From: Rhodopseudomonas sp.
GTDB taxonomy: Bacteria > Pseudomonadota > Alphaproteobacteria > Rhizobiales > Xanthobacteraceae
Length of the DNA: 64,000 bases
Reading direction: 5' to 3'
Assembly: GCF_013377015.1 (NCBI RefSeq)
Contig: NZ_JACABA010000002.1
Location: 897,691 to 961,690, forward strand
Positions 22,957 through 31,898 of this stretch are shown piece after piece. The position numbers and the translations under genes are program-made. Below the pieces are notes generated by a model. The model did no database searches. It saw nothing but the letters and a program-made list of their open reading frames with translations, and was not told the origin of the DNA. How positions within the stretch are numbered: position 1 is the stretch's first letter; each line of letters opens with the position of its first letter.

Positions 22957-23442
22957 TTCAGATTCAATCACGGATAAGATGAAGTACTGCTGCTTCCCTC
23001 AAATTCTATATCAACAAGGCTCACGGCCAGTTGCCGCGTCGACGAGCTCGCCACCAAACTATTTCGGGGGTTCGAGTCGGGAGAGCGCTACAGTGCATTA
23101 CCCACTACCGCTGACGCGCTGTTCTCGTATCGACGACGAGCAGTGTAAACCTCTGCGCAGGAAGCCATTTTTCAAATAGGCAAGTGATTGGCGGCGTAGT
23201 AGACGCAAACTTCCTCGGCAGCCCACGTCCCTCGCCCCGAACATCAAAATGCGGCAGCCGCCATCGACTCAGAGCATCGGCGGCAGGGAGTTTATCGAAC
23301 ACTCACGCCAGTGCGCTGAGTTCGTCTCCTCCGGTTCCGCTCCGGTCGCTGCTCGGGATCAGTTCCCGGCAGATCAGACAAATCGGAGCGTGAGTTGTCG
23401 CTCGGATCCAATATGATTATCGATAGAGTGAACGATCGAAGG
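22957..23442. other. Gene-poor stretch after the integrase remnant
   Basis: No convincing reading frame with a ribosome binding site or recognisable protein was found on either strand. No copy of the dusA 5' end (a candidate right attachment site) was seen by eye. It probably represents decayed island DNA. Confidence 0.4.
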
Positions 23443-24300
23443 CTAAATCTCTTCGCCAGCAATGTCTGCGCGCTGCTCGCGAGCAATGCCTTTGGAGACG
23501 ACCACTCGCCAGACCGCTTCGAAACGCGCGCCTTGCGTGGCGTGCGATCGCTGCGTTGTGCGATCCCCAACGGCGAATCGCACCACACCGGACCGTCCGA
23601 CTTCATCGACCGTTACCGTTATCACGATACATCGCTGTGTCGCAGCTTCAATGGCGTTTTCTAGAAGCCGGCATAGCAATCGACGCAATGATGCCTCGTC
23701 TCCATTGAGATATCGTGGTACGCTTGGCGAGACATCGATCTTGATCTCGATCTGTCTGCGCTCGGCCGTCTCAATCATTGCCGAGACGCAACTATCGACC
23801 ACGGGCAGCAGCGCGATCGGATTTTTGACCACGGCAAATCGCCCGACGGTAAGCACGGCGTCGGTAGGCCACAGCGACCTGAGGCGCCTCTGCGCGACCG
23901 GCAGGTGCGTGCTGCGGTTCATCTGCTGACCTCCGCGTCGTTTCAAGGGGCTGAGAACCAGCGCCACCGCAACAATTGGAAACAACGCCAGAAAGATCGG
24001 CGGCAACGGCATGTGAAGTGCCACGGCCCCCGCCTCGATCCGGTTCAACGTCATCGCCGCGACGATGGCCCCCAACGCGACGATGCTCACCGCCAAATTG
24101 GCGATCACAATTCTCCGAGCGTTCAAGCGCAAGGCCGCGACCAGCAGCAGACCCATAAACAAGTATAGCTGAGGATGATCGGGTGGAAAAATCGTCGCCG
24201 CCACAACACTGGACTGGGCAATAAAAATCAACTGCGAGACAGCGGGAGCATTGACCGCCGGCATTTGTTCCGGGGCGGAGATCGTCATAAGATGTAACAT
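23443..24300 (-). CDS. Membrane protein with degenerate HATPase-like domain
   Basis: 285 aa. Residues ~20-125 hold about four helices (SQLIFIAQSSVVAATIFPP, QLYLFMGLLLVAALRLNA and others). Residues ~185-270 resemble the start of a histidine-kinase ATPase domain: an N-box-like LRRLLCRLLENAIEAATQR preceded by YLNGDEASLRRL. No HisKA phospho-acceptor His is seen between the membrane part and this domain, and the G1/G2 glycine motifs are not recognisable (VVRFAVGDRTTQRSHATQG is in their place). It may be a decayed kinase or a non-catalytic partner of the REC protein at 24593. ATG at 24300 has AGGA upstream. Confidence 0.6.
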   Translation of the reverse strand: MLHLMTISAPEQMPAVNAPAVSQLIFIAQSSVVAATIFPPDHPQLYLFMGLLLVAALRLNARRIVIANLAVSIVALGAIVAAMTLNRIEAGAVALHMPLPPIFLALFPIVAVALVLSPLKRRGGQQMNRSTHLPVAQRRLRSLWPTDAVLTVGRFAVVKNPIALLPVVDSCVSAMIETAERRQIEIKIDVSPSVPRYLNGDEASLRRLLCRLLENAIEAATQRCIVITVTVDEVGRSGVVRFAVGDRTTQRSHATQGARFEAVWRVVVSKGIAREQRADIAGEEI

Positions 24301-24592
24301 GCTGCGTTTTCCTAAGCTCGGCCTGAGGTATTACCCGCAAACGCCTCGATGGATTGTCTGCAGTGAGCCAATCACCAGAGCCGAACGCGTCGATCGCTGC
24401 TGGCCTTGCCATTTCCAGGTAGTTGTAGCCGAGCGATCCTCATGGACAACGCTATAGCGTATCTCCTAAATTTATTGGCATCTGCCGCGCCAGCGGGAGT
24501 TTTGGATCCTCTTATTCCGATCTAGCCCATCCGGCTGATTGATATCAACGACGAGTCACCTGCTCAGCGCGGCCGCTTGCGTGGCTGTGTCG
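24301..24592. other. Intergenic stretch, nothing recognised
   Basis: About 290 bp between the REC protein and the HATPase-like gene, both minus strand. The interval is long enough for a separate promoter for the HATPase-like gene. AT-rich patches (CTCCTAAATTTATTGGC, 24462-24478) are present but no clear promoter, terminator or gene. Confidence 0.3.
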
Positions 24593-25393
24593 TTAGCCGC
24601 CGCGACCCGCAATCGTCGGCTTTTCGCGAATCTCACCGCCGCTTACCAGTCCTGCGACGCTCGACCACGACGCGGATTCAGCCACGGAAAAATAGGCATC
24701 CGCGACGATCGCGAGTGCGTTGTCGAGTGTCACGATCGGCAGATGCGATGCCGTCGAGAGGCGCGAGCGGAGCAATTCCTGAAGACCCCGCGCATCGAGG
24801 ATCAGAACGATCTCCGCGGACGCATCCTCGACGATATCGAAGCAGATCCGAACCGCCGCCGACTGCTCGGCAGTCGGTGCGGGCACAACCTGTGCCCTGG
24901 GAAAGCCGCGAAGCCCCCGCGCTCGCCAGATCGATGCGGCGGCGCTACGGGCCCGATCGAAATCTGGATTGGCCAGCAGTGCGGCCGCCGCCTCCATCAC
25001 GTCCCGACGCTCGGAATCGGCCGGCGACGCCTTCGCCAATGCGGCCATCAGGTCGTCCGGCTGGAACGGCTTGGCCAGGATGTCGTCGAACACGTGATCG
25101 ACGCCGCGACGCGCCGCCAGACCGTGCCGATCCGCCGTCATACCGATCAGGTGCAGGTGGTCGGTATGCGCTCCGCAGTCATCGCGCATCAGGCGCGCCA
25201 GCGCGTAGCCATCCATCTCGGGCAAATGGTAATCGATCAGCGCGACCTGGTAGACGTTATCGCGCAACAGCCGCAACGAGGCAAAGCCGTCGGCTGCGAG
25301 GTCGACCCTCCAGTCATGTCTTTCCAGTATCGACGTGATCAGCTCTTGAGCGAACGGATCGTCCTCGACAAGAAGTATTCGCGGCGTTGCCAT
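24593..25393 (-). CDS. Response regulator without a recognised output domain
   Basis: 266 aa. Residues 5-120 are a complete receiver: acidic pair in LLVEDDPFAQ, phospho-acceptor Asp54 in VALIDYHLPEMDGYALA, Thr in LIGMTADRHG and Lys in DDILAKPFQPDDLM. Residues 125-266 match no DNA-binding, GGDEF or enzymatic domain I know; they contain ICFDIVEDASAEIVLILDAR and SVAGLVSGGEIREKP. It starts 6 bp after the bcsN stop and so looks like the distal gene of the cellulose operon, suggesting protein-protein control of cellulose synthesis. Confidence 0.8.
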   Translation of the reverse strand: MATPRILLVEDDPFAQELITSILERHDWRVDLAADGFASLRLLRDNVYQVALIDYHLPEMDGYALARLMRDDCGAHTDHLHLIGMTADRHGLAARRGVDHVFDDILAKPFQPDDLMAALAKASPADSERRDVMEAAAALLANPDFDRARSAAASIWRARGLRGFPRAQVVPAPTAEQSAAVRICFDIVEDASAEIVLILDARGLQELLRSRLSTASHLPIVTLDNALAIVADAYFSVAESASWSSVAGLVSGGEIREKPTIAGRGG

Positions 25394-25399
25394 GTGACC

Positions 25400-26296
25400 T
25401 CAATATCTGTTGGAGCGAGCCACGGTCAGCGGCCCCCGAAAAGCGGCGGCGGGCAGAGTCGGATCGAGCGCAGGCGCCGGTGCGTCAGCCGACGCTTCTA
25501 TTCTGCGCACCGCCTGCGTCGCCGGAGCTGGCTTCGCGGGCCGCAACGACGCGAGCTGCGGACGGCTTCTGCCTGTTTGTTTTTTCGGGGGGGATGGTTG
25601 CGGCGGCTCAATTGACTTGGCTACCTGTTCGATGACGCCAGCTTGCACATCGCCGGGACGCCGGGACAGGTCCAGCCTGATGCCGTCGATCAGGCTTGCG
25701 AGCTGATTGGGCGTTGCTCCCATCCGGCAATATCGCACCCGCAGCGAAACCGGCGCCGCGACGTCGCTGGTGTCCAGAGCGTCCAGCCGCTCCAACCATT
25801 GCCAGGCATAAATGCAGGCGGCGCCGTTCGCCCACTTGCCCGCGGCAAGTCCGTAGACGCCATAGGCATTGGACCTCGGCGGATCGACGATGCGCATCTC
25901 CATGGTCGGAAATTCCGAGGCCAGTTCGGCCCGGATCGCGGCTTCAGTCGGTTTGTACAGCGCAATCGCGGGGCCGTCGCCTGGCTCCAACCGCGTCGCG
26001 GTGCGCAGGCTGAGATTGATCTGGCCTGGCTTGAGACCCGGAATGACGCCGTCATAGGCGATGGTCTGCCGAATGCCGTCGGGAAACGGCTGGCTGGTGA
26101 TCTTTGCGATCCGGCCAGCCTCGGAAGGCAGCGTGGCGATTGCCAGTTCGGCGGAGCTTCCCGCGTCGCGTGAGATCGGAGCCCGGGCCGGCTGCACCGC
26201 CCGGTCCAGGCTCACACTTGCGACACGGTCCTGTCCGGACAGACCGCAGGCACCGAGCAACGTCGGGAGCATCAAAGCAAGTATCGGGCGATTCAT
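25400..26296 (-). CDS. bcsN: Cellulose biosynthesis protein BcsN (lipoprotein)
   Basis: 298 aa. Signal peptide with lipobox LGAC (Cys 17) marks a lipid-anchored envelope protein. The body has the BcsN features of rhizobial cellulose operons: ELAIATLPSEAGRIAKITSQ, IPGLKPGQINLSLRTATRL, AYGVYGLAAGKWANGAACIY and SLRVRYCRMGATPNQLASLI. The C-terminal 80 residues are Pro/Ala/Lys-rich and probably disordered. Its role in cellulose production is not defined. It starts 15 bp after the upstream TPR gene stop and is followed after 6 bp by the REC gene. Confidence 0.8.
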   Translation of the reverse strand: MNRPILALMLPTLLGACGLSGQDRVASVSLDRAVQPARAPISRDAGSSAELAIATLPSEAGRIAKITSQPFPDGIRQTIAYDGVIPGLKPGQINLSLRTATRLEPGDGPAIALYKPTEAAIRAELASEFPTMEMRIVDPPRSNAYGVYGLAAGKWANGAACIYAWQWLERLDALDTSDVAAPVSLRVRYCRMGATPNQLASLIDGIRLDLSRRPGDVQAGVIEQVAKSIEPPQPSPPKKQTGRSRPQLASLRPAKPAPATQAVRRIEASADAPAPALDPTLPAAAFRGPLTVARSNRY

Positions 26297-26311
26297 AGCA
26301 GCGGTCCTCGC

Positions 26312-28258
26312 TCAAGGATGAAAGCGGTTTGCGGCGGTCGCGTTGCCGATTTCGGCGGAATTAGCGGCCGCGGCGTCGGCGGACTGCCGCTGCGACGCAT
26401 CGACCAGCGCCTGCTCGGCGGCCCATTGCGTCCCCTGCGGCGACCGCAGCATCGCGTTCGGCGACGAGCTCGCCTGCTGAATCCTGTTCCAGCCCGGCAG
26501 CAGCGTTCTGCCAAAGCGTTCGTAGGGCATGGCTACGACACCCGGCACCCGTCGCGCTTCGGTGATCGGCGCTGCAACATCGGAAGGCCTCCAGCCCGCC
26601 GCGGGCGATTTTACGCCGATGCCGCCTGGGGCCGGTGAGCGGAATGGATTTTCGAGAACAACCGCGATCGGAAATTCGCCGCGGCCTGGCGCGCCTCGCT
26701 CCCGGTTGCCTGCTTCGATCCTGTCCGGCATCGGCACCGACCACCGGCCGCCTTTGCGTTGTGCGACCAGCGCCTGTGACGGCGAAGCAGTCCGAAGATC
26801 GGACATGAAGGATTCGGCACCGCGATTGTCCGATCCGTCCGCCTGGACCTGGCTCTTGCTGCAGGCGTCCTCCGCTGCGCGCTGGGGGTTGGGAAACATC
26901 AATTCGACGACGGAGGCGAACAATCCGTCATAGCGGTTGATGATCTCGACGGCATCGCGATTGCGCTTGAGCCGCTGTAAGGTCAAGGCATAGCCGAGTG
27001 CGGTCGTCTCCTTCGGAAACCAGGCTATCGCGCGCCGAAACCATTCCGAGGCGGGTTCCATCTGGCAATTGTTATAGGCGTACCATGCTAGAGCCTGCGC
27101 GCCCTCGCCGGACGCCGTCTCCAGCGTGACTTCGGCATAGCGTGCGAGCCGCTTAGGATCCATCGGGGCGCGCTGGGCCAGTTCTTCCGCAACAATGTCG
27201 ATGTAGAGTGTCATATTGGCAGGCAACGGATCGCGCCATGCATAGGCGACTTCTTCGGCGTCGCGCAGGCGACCGAGCCTTCTCAGCGTGAGCGCAAGCC
27301 CAAGAGCGACGGTTGCATCGCCGCCTTTTGCGATCGCCGTTTTGAACTGATCGAGCGCCTCCATCGGGTCGGAGCGTTTCAGTGCGTACCACGCCAGGAG
27401 CGCGGCCTGATCCGGCTCCGACGCGGCCTGCGCGTAGTCCCTGAATTTGGCGAAATCGGTTGCCGAAATGTCCCTGGCCCGTGTGTCGTTGAGCAAGGCA
27501 CTGATCCGCGCCCGGGTGATGTCGACGGCGATGCCATCGAATTCGCTGCCGCCGGCGGCATCCACCCGGGCGCGCTGCAATAATCGATCGACGTCGTTGA
27601 TCGACAGCAGGCCGAGCGCCTTCTGGACGGTCGCGGTCCGTTCGCTAGGGATTGCGGAACTGACCAGGATGGCGTCCAACACCTGCAGGGCGTCGACGTT
27701 TCGCCGGATCCTGGAAAATGCTTCGGCGACATACCAGAGCGTTTCGACATCGTCGGCTGCGACATCGGCGCGCCAATTGCCTGCCGCCGATGCCACTTCG
27801 CCCCAGCGTTTTGCTCGGGCATTCGCCAGCAGTGCCACGCGCAACTCTTTGCGCCGTAATTTTTGCTCCAGGTCGGACGACAGCGTCCAATTGCTGTCGC
27901 GCGCGATGCGCGCGGCGATCGCGGCGCGCAGTTCGTCGAGCTTTTCCGCGGCGAACAAATCCCATAGCGGACCGTCCTCAGGACTGCCTGGCTTGAACGT
28001 CCACAAGTCCGCCGGCGGTTGCCAATCCGGATAGAGTCGGCGCAATCGCCGCGTCTCCGCCTCGACCCGCGCCGTCTGCTTCCGCGACGCGTAGTAGCGA
28101 AGCGCGACCTCGTCGACGCGCGCTTTCGGCCGTTCGATCCGGCTTTTCACGATGGACTCATCGCCGCCTGCCGCCCCGGCGGCAAGGCATGGCGCGCACG
28201 CACCGCACAGCATTGGCAGCACCATGAGCACGCGAAGCAGCGTCAGCCGCGCAAGCAT
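26312..28258 (-). CDS. bcsK: Periplasmic TPR protein of the cellulose operon (BcsK-like)
   Basis: 648 aa with a signal peptide (LTLLRVLMVLPMLCGACAP, cut near AAGA). Most of the chain is helical repeats of TPR type, for example VETLWYVAEAFSRIRRNVDA, ATVALGLALTLRRLGRLRDA and TTALGYALTLQRLKRNRDAV. It resembles the periplasmic scaffold half of BcsC but has no C-terminal outer-membrane barrel, which fits the BcsK class of type III bcs operons. The frame is open to 28627, but the ATG at 28258, with GAGG upstream, begins the signal peptide. It overlaps the bcsZ stop by 16 bp, so translation is probably coupled. Confidence 0.75.
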   Translation of the reverse strand: MLARLTLLRVLMVLPMLCGACAPCLAAGAAGGDESIVKSRIERPKARVDEVALRYYASRKQTARVEAETRRLRRLYPDWQPPADLWTFKPGSPEDGPLWDLFAAEKLDELRAAIAARIARDSNWTLSSDLEQKLRRKELRVALLANARAKRWGEVASAAGNWRADVAADDVETLWYVAEAFSRIRRNVDALQVLDAILVSSAIPSERTATVQKALGLLSINDVDRLLQRARVDAAGGSEFDGIAVDITRARISALLNDTRARDISATDFAKFRDYAQAASEPDQAALLAWYALKRSDPMEALDQFKTAIAKGGDATVALGLALTLRRLGRLRDAEEVAYAWRDPLPANMTLYIDIVAEELAQRAPMDPKRLARYAEVTLETASGEGAQALAWYAYNNCQMEPASEWFRRAIAWFPKETTALGYALTLQRLKRNRDAVEIINRYDGLFASVVELMFPNPQRAAEDACSKSQVQADGSDNRGAESFMSDLRTASPSQALVAQRKGGRWSVPMPDRIEAGNRERGAPGRGEFPIAVVLENPFRSPAPGGIGVKSPAAGWRPSDVAAPITEARRVPGVVAMPYERFGRTLLPGWNRIQQASSSPNAMLRSPQGTQWAAEQALVDASQRQSADAAAANSAEIGNATAANRFHP

Positions 28259-29376
28259 GACGGATACCTCATCTGTGCGGCGATCTGCGCCAGCAGATGC
28301 AGCGTGGCCGGATAGTAGTTTTCCGCGATGTTGGCGGCCTTGAATGATGCCGGAAGTTTGGTTCCGGAGGCGGCGCAGGCGGCCAGATCGGCGATCGCGG
28401 CGTAGCCCTTTTCCTCGAGCCACCCAATCTGGCGGCCGCCCGCGGTATCGATCAACGGCAAGCCCCGCGCCGGGTGTTTGGCCCACAGCGCGACGAACGG
28501 AGCGAGATCGCTTTCCCTGCCGATTCCGGACCAAGCCAGGTAGAGGGGAATCCGAATCGCATTGTAGGCAAAGCTCGGCGCAAAGCCCGTGGCTGGATGC
28601 GGATCGGAGGCGCCAAGAGCGGTCCATTCCACCGGGAGCCCCTGAGCTCCGAAACGGGCCTTCCGCAACAACTCATAGCCGCTGCGAGACAGCGCGGCCC
28701 AGTCGAATTCCGGCGCGATGGTGGGAAGTCGATCCAGCGCCGGAAACACCCAATACGAGAGATTGACGACCGGGCCGTCCTGCCGCTCCTCCGCCGCAAA
28801 TCCGGCAAGGGCTGGAAGTAGTAGCGATCCATGCTGCGTCTGCGGCAGGATCAGCTTGCGACCGACCTCCACGGCGATGCGACGTGCGGCAATTCGGTAG
28901 GACGTATTCTTCCAGGTACTGTCGGCTTCCGTCAAAGCCCAGGCCACCAGCAGATCCCCATCCGTTGCATTATTCATATCGGCGATCGCCGGGCGCTTGT
29001 CCGGCTCCCAGCGCCATGCCAACAATTCGTCGCCGCGCACCATCAGGTTTGCCCGGGTCCACCCCCAGATCCGGTCGAACGCGTCGCGATCGCCGGCTGC
29101 GACAGCCAACACCAGGCCGTAGCCCTGCCCCTCGCTATGGCTGATCTGCGCATTGCCGGTATCGACGACCCGCCCCTGTTCGGTGACGAAACGCGCTTTG
29201 TAGGCGCGCCAGGCGGCCTGATCCAATAGCGTGCCGGCGAGCGCCGGCGCGCTGTCGGCCTGCGCATCAGACGCCTTGAGATCCGAAAACTGCGCCATCA
29301 CAGCAGCGTTCGTCGCCATCAATATCAGGGCGATCGCGAACAACGATTGCAAGATCGGAGACCGCCACCAATTCAT
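28243..29376 (-). CDS. bcsZ: Cellulase, glycoside hydrolase family 8
   Basis: 377 aa endo-1,4-beta-glucanase of the cellulose synthase operon, periplasmic, trimming or releasing nascent glucan. A signal peptide (ILQSLFAIALILMATNAAV) is followed by the (alpha/alpha)6 domain: catalytic acid Glu in ISHSEGQGYGLVLAVAAG and the GH8 signature NNATDGDLLVAWALTEAD with the catalytic Asp region; VVNLSYWVFPALDRLPTIAP is another conserved block. Its ATG overlaps the bcsB stop in ATGA, and it overlaps the TPR gene by 16 bp at its other end. Confidence 0.92.
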   Translation of the reverse strand: MNWWRSPILQSLFAIALILMATNAAVMAQFSDLKASDAQADSAPALAGTLLDQAAWRAYKARFVTEQGRVVDTGNAQISHSEGQGYGLVLAVAAGDRDAFDRIWGWTRANLMVRGDELLAWRWEPDKRPAIADMNNATDGDLLVAWALTEADSTWKNTSYRIAARRIAVEVGRKLILPQTQHGSLLLPALAGFAAEERQDGPVVNLSYWVFPALDRLPTIAPEFDWAALSRSGYELLRKARFGAQGLPVEWTALGASDPHPATGFAPSFAYNAIRIPLYLAWSGIGRESDLAPFVALWAKHPARGLPLIDTAGGRQIGWLEEKGYAAIADLAACAASGTKLPASFKAANIAENYYPATLHLLAQIAAQMRYPSCLRG

Positions 29377-31898
29377 GTTGCATTTCTCCGTCCGACGTTC
29401 TTGACCAACGCATTTGCCGTGAGCGCCAGCAGCGCCGCCATCAGCAGCGCGCCAATGACGTAGATCGATGGATGCAGCGACAACCAGCCGGCCGCGACAA
29501 GCCGCAAGTTGAGCAGCGAAATCGGCTGGGTCTCGATCAGGCGAATCTGCCTCGCATCGGTGGTGTCCAGAATCTCCGCGGCCTCGTTCATCACCGCGAG
29601 CCGGCCACGCCACCCGGTCCATCGGGCCGGGCTCACCATGGCCTCGACGGAACGCGCGAGACTACCGGGATCGGGCGCGGTGACGATCGTCACGACATCG
29701 TCGCGATCAGTGGCGCGATAGCCTTGCGCCATGATGAGAGACACCGATCGGCCGATCTCGAGATCGGCCGATGCGCGATGCGCGCCAAGTTGCACGCGCA
29801 CCGCAGCGACCGCTGCGTTCAGCGTGGCCGCTGACCGAGCCGCGGCGGAGCGGGCCAGATCCAACGCCTGATCGACAACGGGCTTGTGGCTGAGCATATC
29901 ACTCCAGGCTTTGCTCGGAGCGGCCCGCCCATTGGGGTCGGGCGTATCCATCTCGACGGCGAACGGCTCCACGCGCGAGCGTCCGTGCAGGGCTGCCATC
30001 ACCATATGACGTCGCCCGGCATGACCGCCGGCTTTGACCGGCCCGGGATTATCGGACGTCGAAGCGTCGGCGCTTTGGGCGGCGGGTGTCGCGCGCTCTT
30101 GCCAGCCGCGCTGGACCGCCTTCGGGTCAAGCCCGATGTCCGTCATCAATGCAGGATCGAGTGCACGGGCCGGGGCGACCACCAGACCGTGGCCGGAATC
30201 GGCACCGGGATTGGCCGCGACCAGCGAGAACGCAATCGGATGACCGGCGACCACCGCCAATCGCACCGCCAAGGTGATCGCGGCCGAGAGCGTTTCGCGA
30301 TCGGGGCTCGGTACATAGAGTTTCGGTCGCGATCCCGGAATGGAATAGGGATAGCCCCCGGCCATCGTCTGCGCCAGATCCGGCATTTGCCCGACACGGG
30401 CAATGCGCGGAAACCGGATTTCGGAATCGCCCAGCAGCAGAAACCGCTCTGAGGCTTCGTTCAGCGCAACGCCGTTGTCACAGATTTGGTCGCTGCCATG
30501 CGGAAGCTTCGCGGTGATCTCCAGAATGTTGCGGCCCGGCCGCATCCCGCCCAGCGGCACGACGATGTCGTTGTGGCGGAACAGCCCACCCGACGCATTC
30601 GACAACGGCACGCTCGCAGCATCGCGGCCATTCAGATTCACTTGCAGCTGCGCTCCGCTCAGGAGTCCCGCCGCATAGGCACCGTGCAGATTGATCGAGA
30701 GCTTGCCGTAGTCGGCGACCAGAAAATCCGCCGGCATTGCGATCTCGATCGGAAGCCGGAACACCCGCCCCGAAAATTCCAGATTCGAAAGCCCAAGGTC
30801 GTCGAGATGAATTTGCTCACCGCCCGCAATCCGCAATGCGTTGCGCTGCGTCGGCCAAGTGGAGGTCGCAGTCCCGACCGGTCCGCCCGGCTCGGCCGGC
30901 GCGGACAATTGCGCGACGGCGGCGGCAACCTCTTCATCGTTGCGTCCCGTCGCAATCAGGGTGGGAGCCGCGCCTGGGCGACTTCTGGTCAGCACAACGG
31001 TGGGGCCGGAAATGTCTGAACGCTGGCCGAATGCCACCAGCGCGCCGCTCACTTCCGCGGCGGTGCCCACGATCAGGTTGATTCCGAAACCCGCATCGGG
31101 ATCGGCCGCGAAGCTGATCAGCGGGCGCTCGAACCGCCCGGCGAGGGCGATTGCCTGGGCTGCAAGGATAATCTGGTCGATGCGCTGTGGCCTCATCCGG
31201 CCATCGAACAGGACGCGAACCACCAGGCTGCCGTCGATGCGCGGATAGACGGCGGCGAGATCGGATGGTCTCGACAGAGCGAGGTCGCCCACCACGACAA
31301 AGCCGGTAGCGGCCGGATTGATCTGCGTCCAGAGTTCATAGGTTGCTTCCGTGGAGCAATCGACGCGGTGACGCTGATCGACGGCAATCCGGACTTCATT
31401 GAAGCCGTGACGAAGCACATTGGGCGGAATCGCGAATTCGATCGGTGCCAGATCCCCCGGCGCGGCAATTCCTGTCCGGCCGATCTCGACGCCGTTGATG
31501 CGCAGAGCAAGCAACGACACCTCCGGCAACACGGACGCGGCCGATTCGTAGCCAAGTCGGAACAATCTGGTCGACGCGGCTTCGGGACTACTCAGATAAA
31601 TCTGCCAGGTCAGCGCGCCGATTTCCCCGTCGATCCGCCAGCCGGCGGCCGACAGCGGAAGATGGCGAAGCATCGGCGAAGCTAACCTCGCATCATCCCC
31701 CGACGGATGGCTCGGCAGCGGCGCGGCACCTGTCGGCGCGGGCCGACCAAACGCTGCGTCCTGATAGAGACCGGCGGTGCCGAGCACGGTTTGGGCACGC
31801 AGAGCATCAGGCGTCTGCGTCGCCAGCAATGCCAGTACCGCGCCGCCGACGAGAGCAATCGAGCGGATCCCCCTGTAACTCGGAGCAATTGCCCGCAT
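29373..31898 (-). CDS. bcsB: Cellulose synthase regulatory/periplasmic subunit BcsB
   Basis: 841 aa. Signal peptide (SIALVGGAVLALLATQTPDA), a long periplasmic body of alternating carbohydrate-binding and ferredoxin-like modules (HLPLSAAGWRIDGEIGALTW, GFNEVRIAVDQRHRVDCSTE, PYSIPGSRPKLYVPSP), and a C-terminal anchor helix (SIYVIGALLMAALLALTANA). BcsB guides the glucan leaving BcsA. Start ATG at 31898 shares one base with the bcsA stop (TGATG), and the stop overlaps bcsZ by 4 bp, so A-B-Z are coupled. Confidence 0.93.
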   Translation of the reverse strand: MRAIAPSYRGIRSIALVGGAVLALLATQTPDALRAQTVLGTAGLYQDAAFGRPAPTGAAPLPSHPSGDDARLASPMLRHLPLSAAGWRIDGEIGALTWQIYLSSPEAASTRLFRLGYESAASVLPEVSLLALRINGVEIGRTGIAAPGDLAPIEFAIPPNVLRHGFNEVRIAVDQRHRVDCSTEATYELWTQINPAATGFVVVGDLALSRPSDLAAVYPRIDGSLVVRVLFDGRMRPQRIDQIILAAQAIALAGRFERPLISFAADPDAGFGINLIVGTAAEVSGALVAFGQRSDISGPTVVLTRSRPGAAPTLIATGRNDEEVAAAVAQLSAPAEPGGPVGTATSTWPTQRNALRIAGGEQIHLDDLGLSNLEFSGRVFRLPIEIAMPADFLVADYGKLSINLHGAYAAGLLSGAQLQVNLNGRDAASVPLSNASGGLFRHNDIVVPLGGMRPGRNILEITAKLPHGSDQICDNGVALNEASERFLLLGDSEIRFPRIARVGQMPDLAQTMAGGYPYSIPGSRPKLYVPSPDRETLSAAITLAVRLAVVAGHPIAFSLVAANPGADSGHGLVVAPARALDPALMTDIGLDPKAVQRGWQERATPAAQSADASTSDNPGPVKAGGHAGRRHMVMAALHGRSRVEPFAVEMDTPDPNGRAAPSKAWSDMLSHKPVVDQALDLARSAAARSAATLNAAVAAVRVQLGAHRASADLEIGRSVSLIMAQGYRATDRDDVVTIVTAPDPGSLARSVEAMVSPARWTGWRGRLAVMNEAAEILDTTDARQIRLIETQPISLLNLRLVAAGWLSLHPSIYVIGALLMAALLALTANALVKNVGRRNAT

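Noticed and set aside
23085-23099. CGGGAGAGCGCTAC, also at 40627-40640, resembling a tRNA D-arm
   Set aside because: Neither place folds into a cloverleaf: no acceptor stem or anticodon arm at the right distance. Treated as chance or as part of a hairpin.
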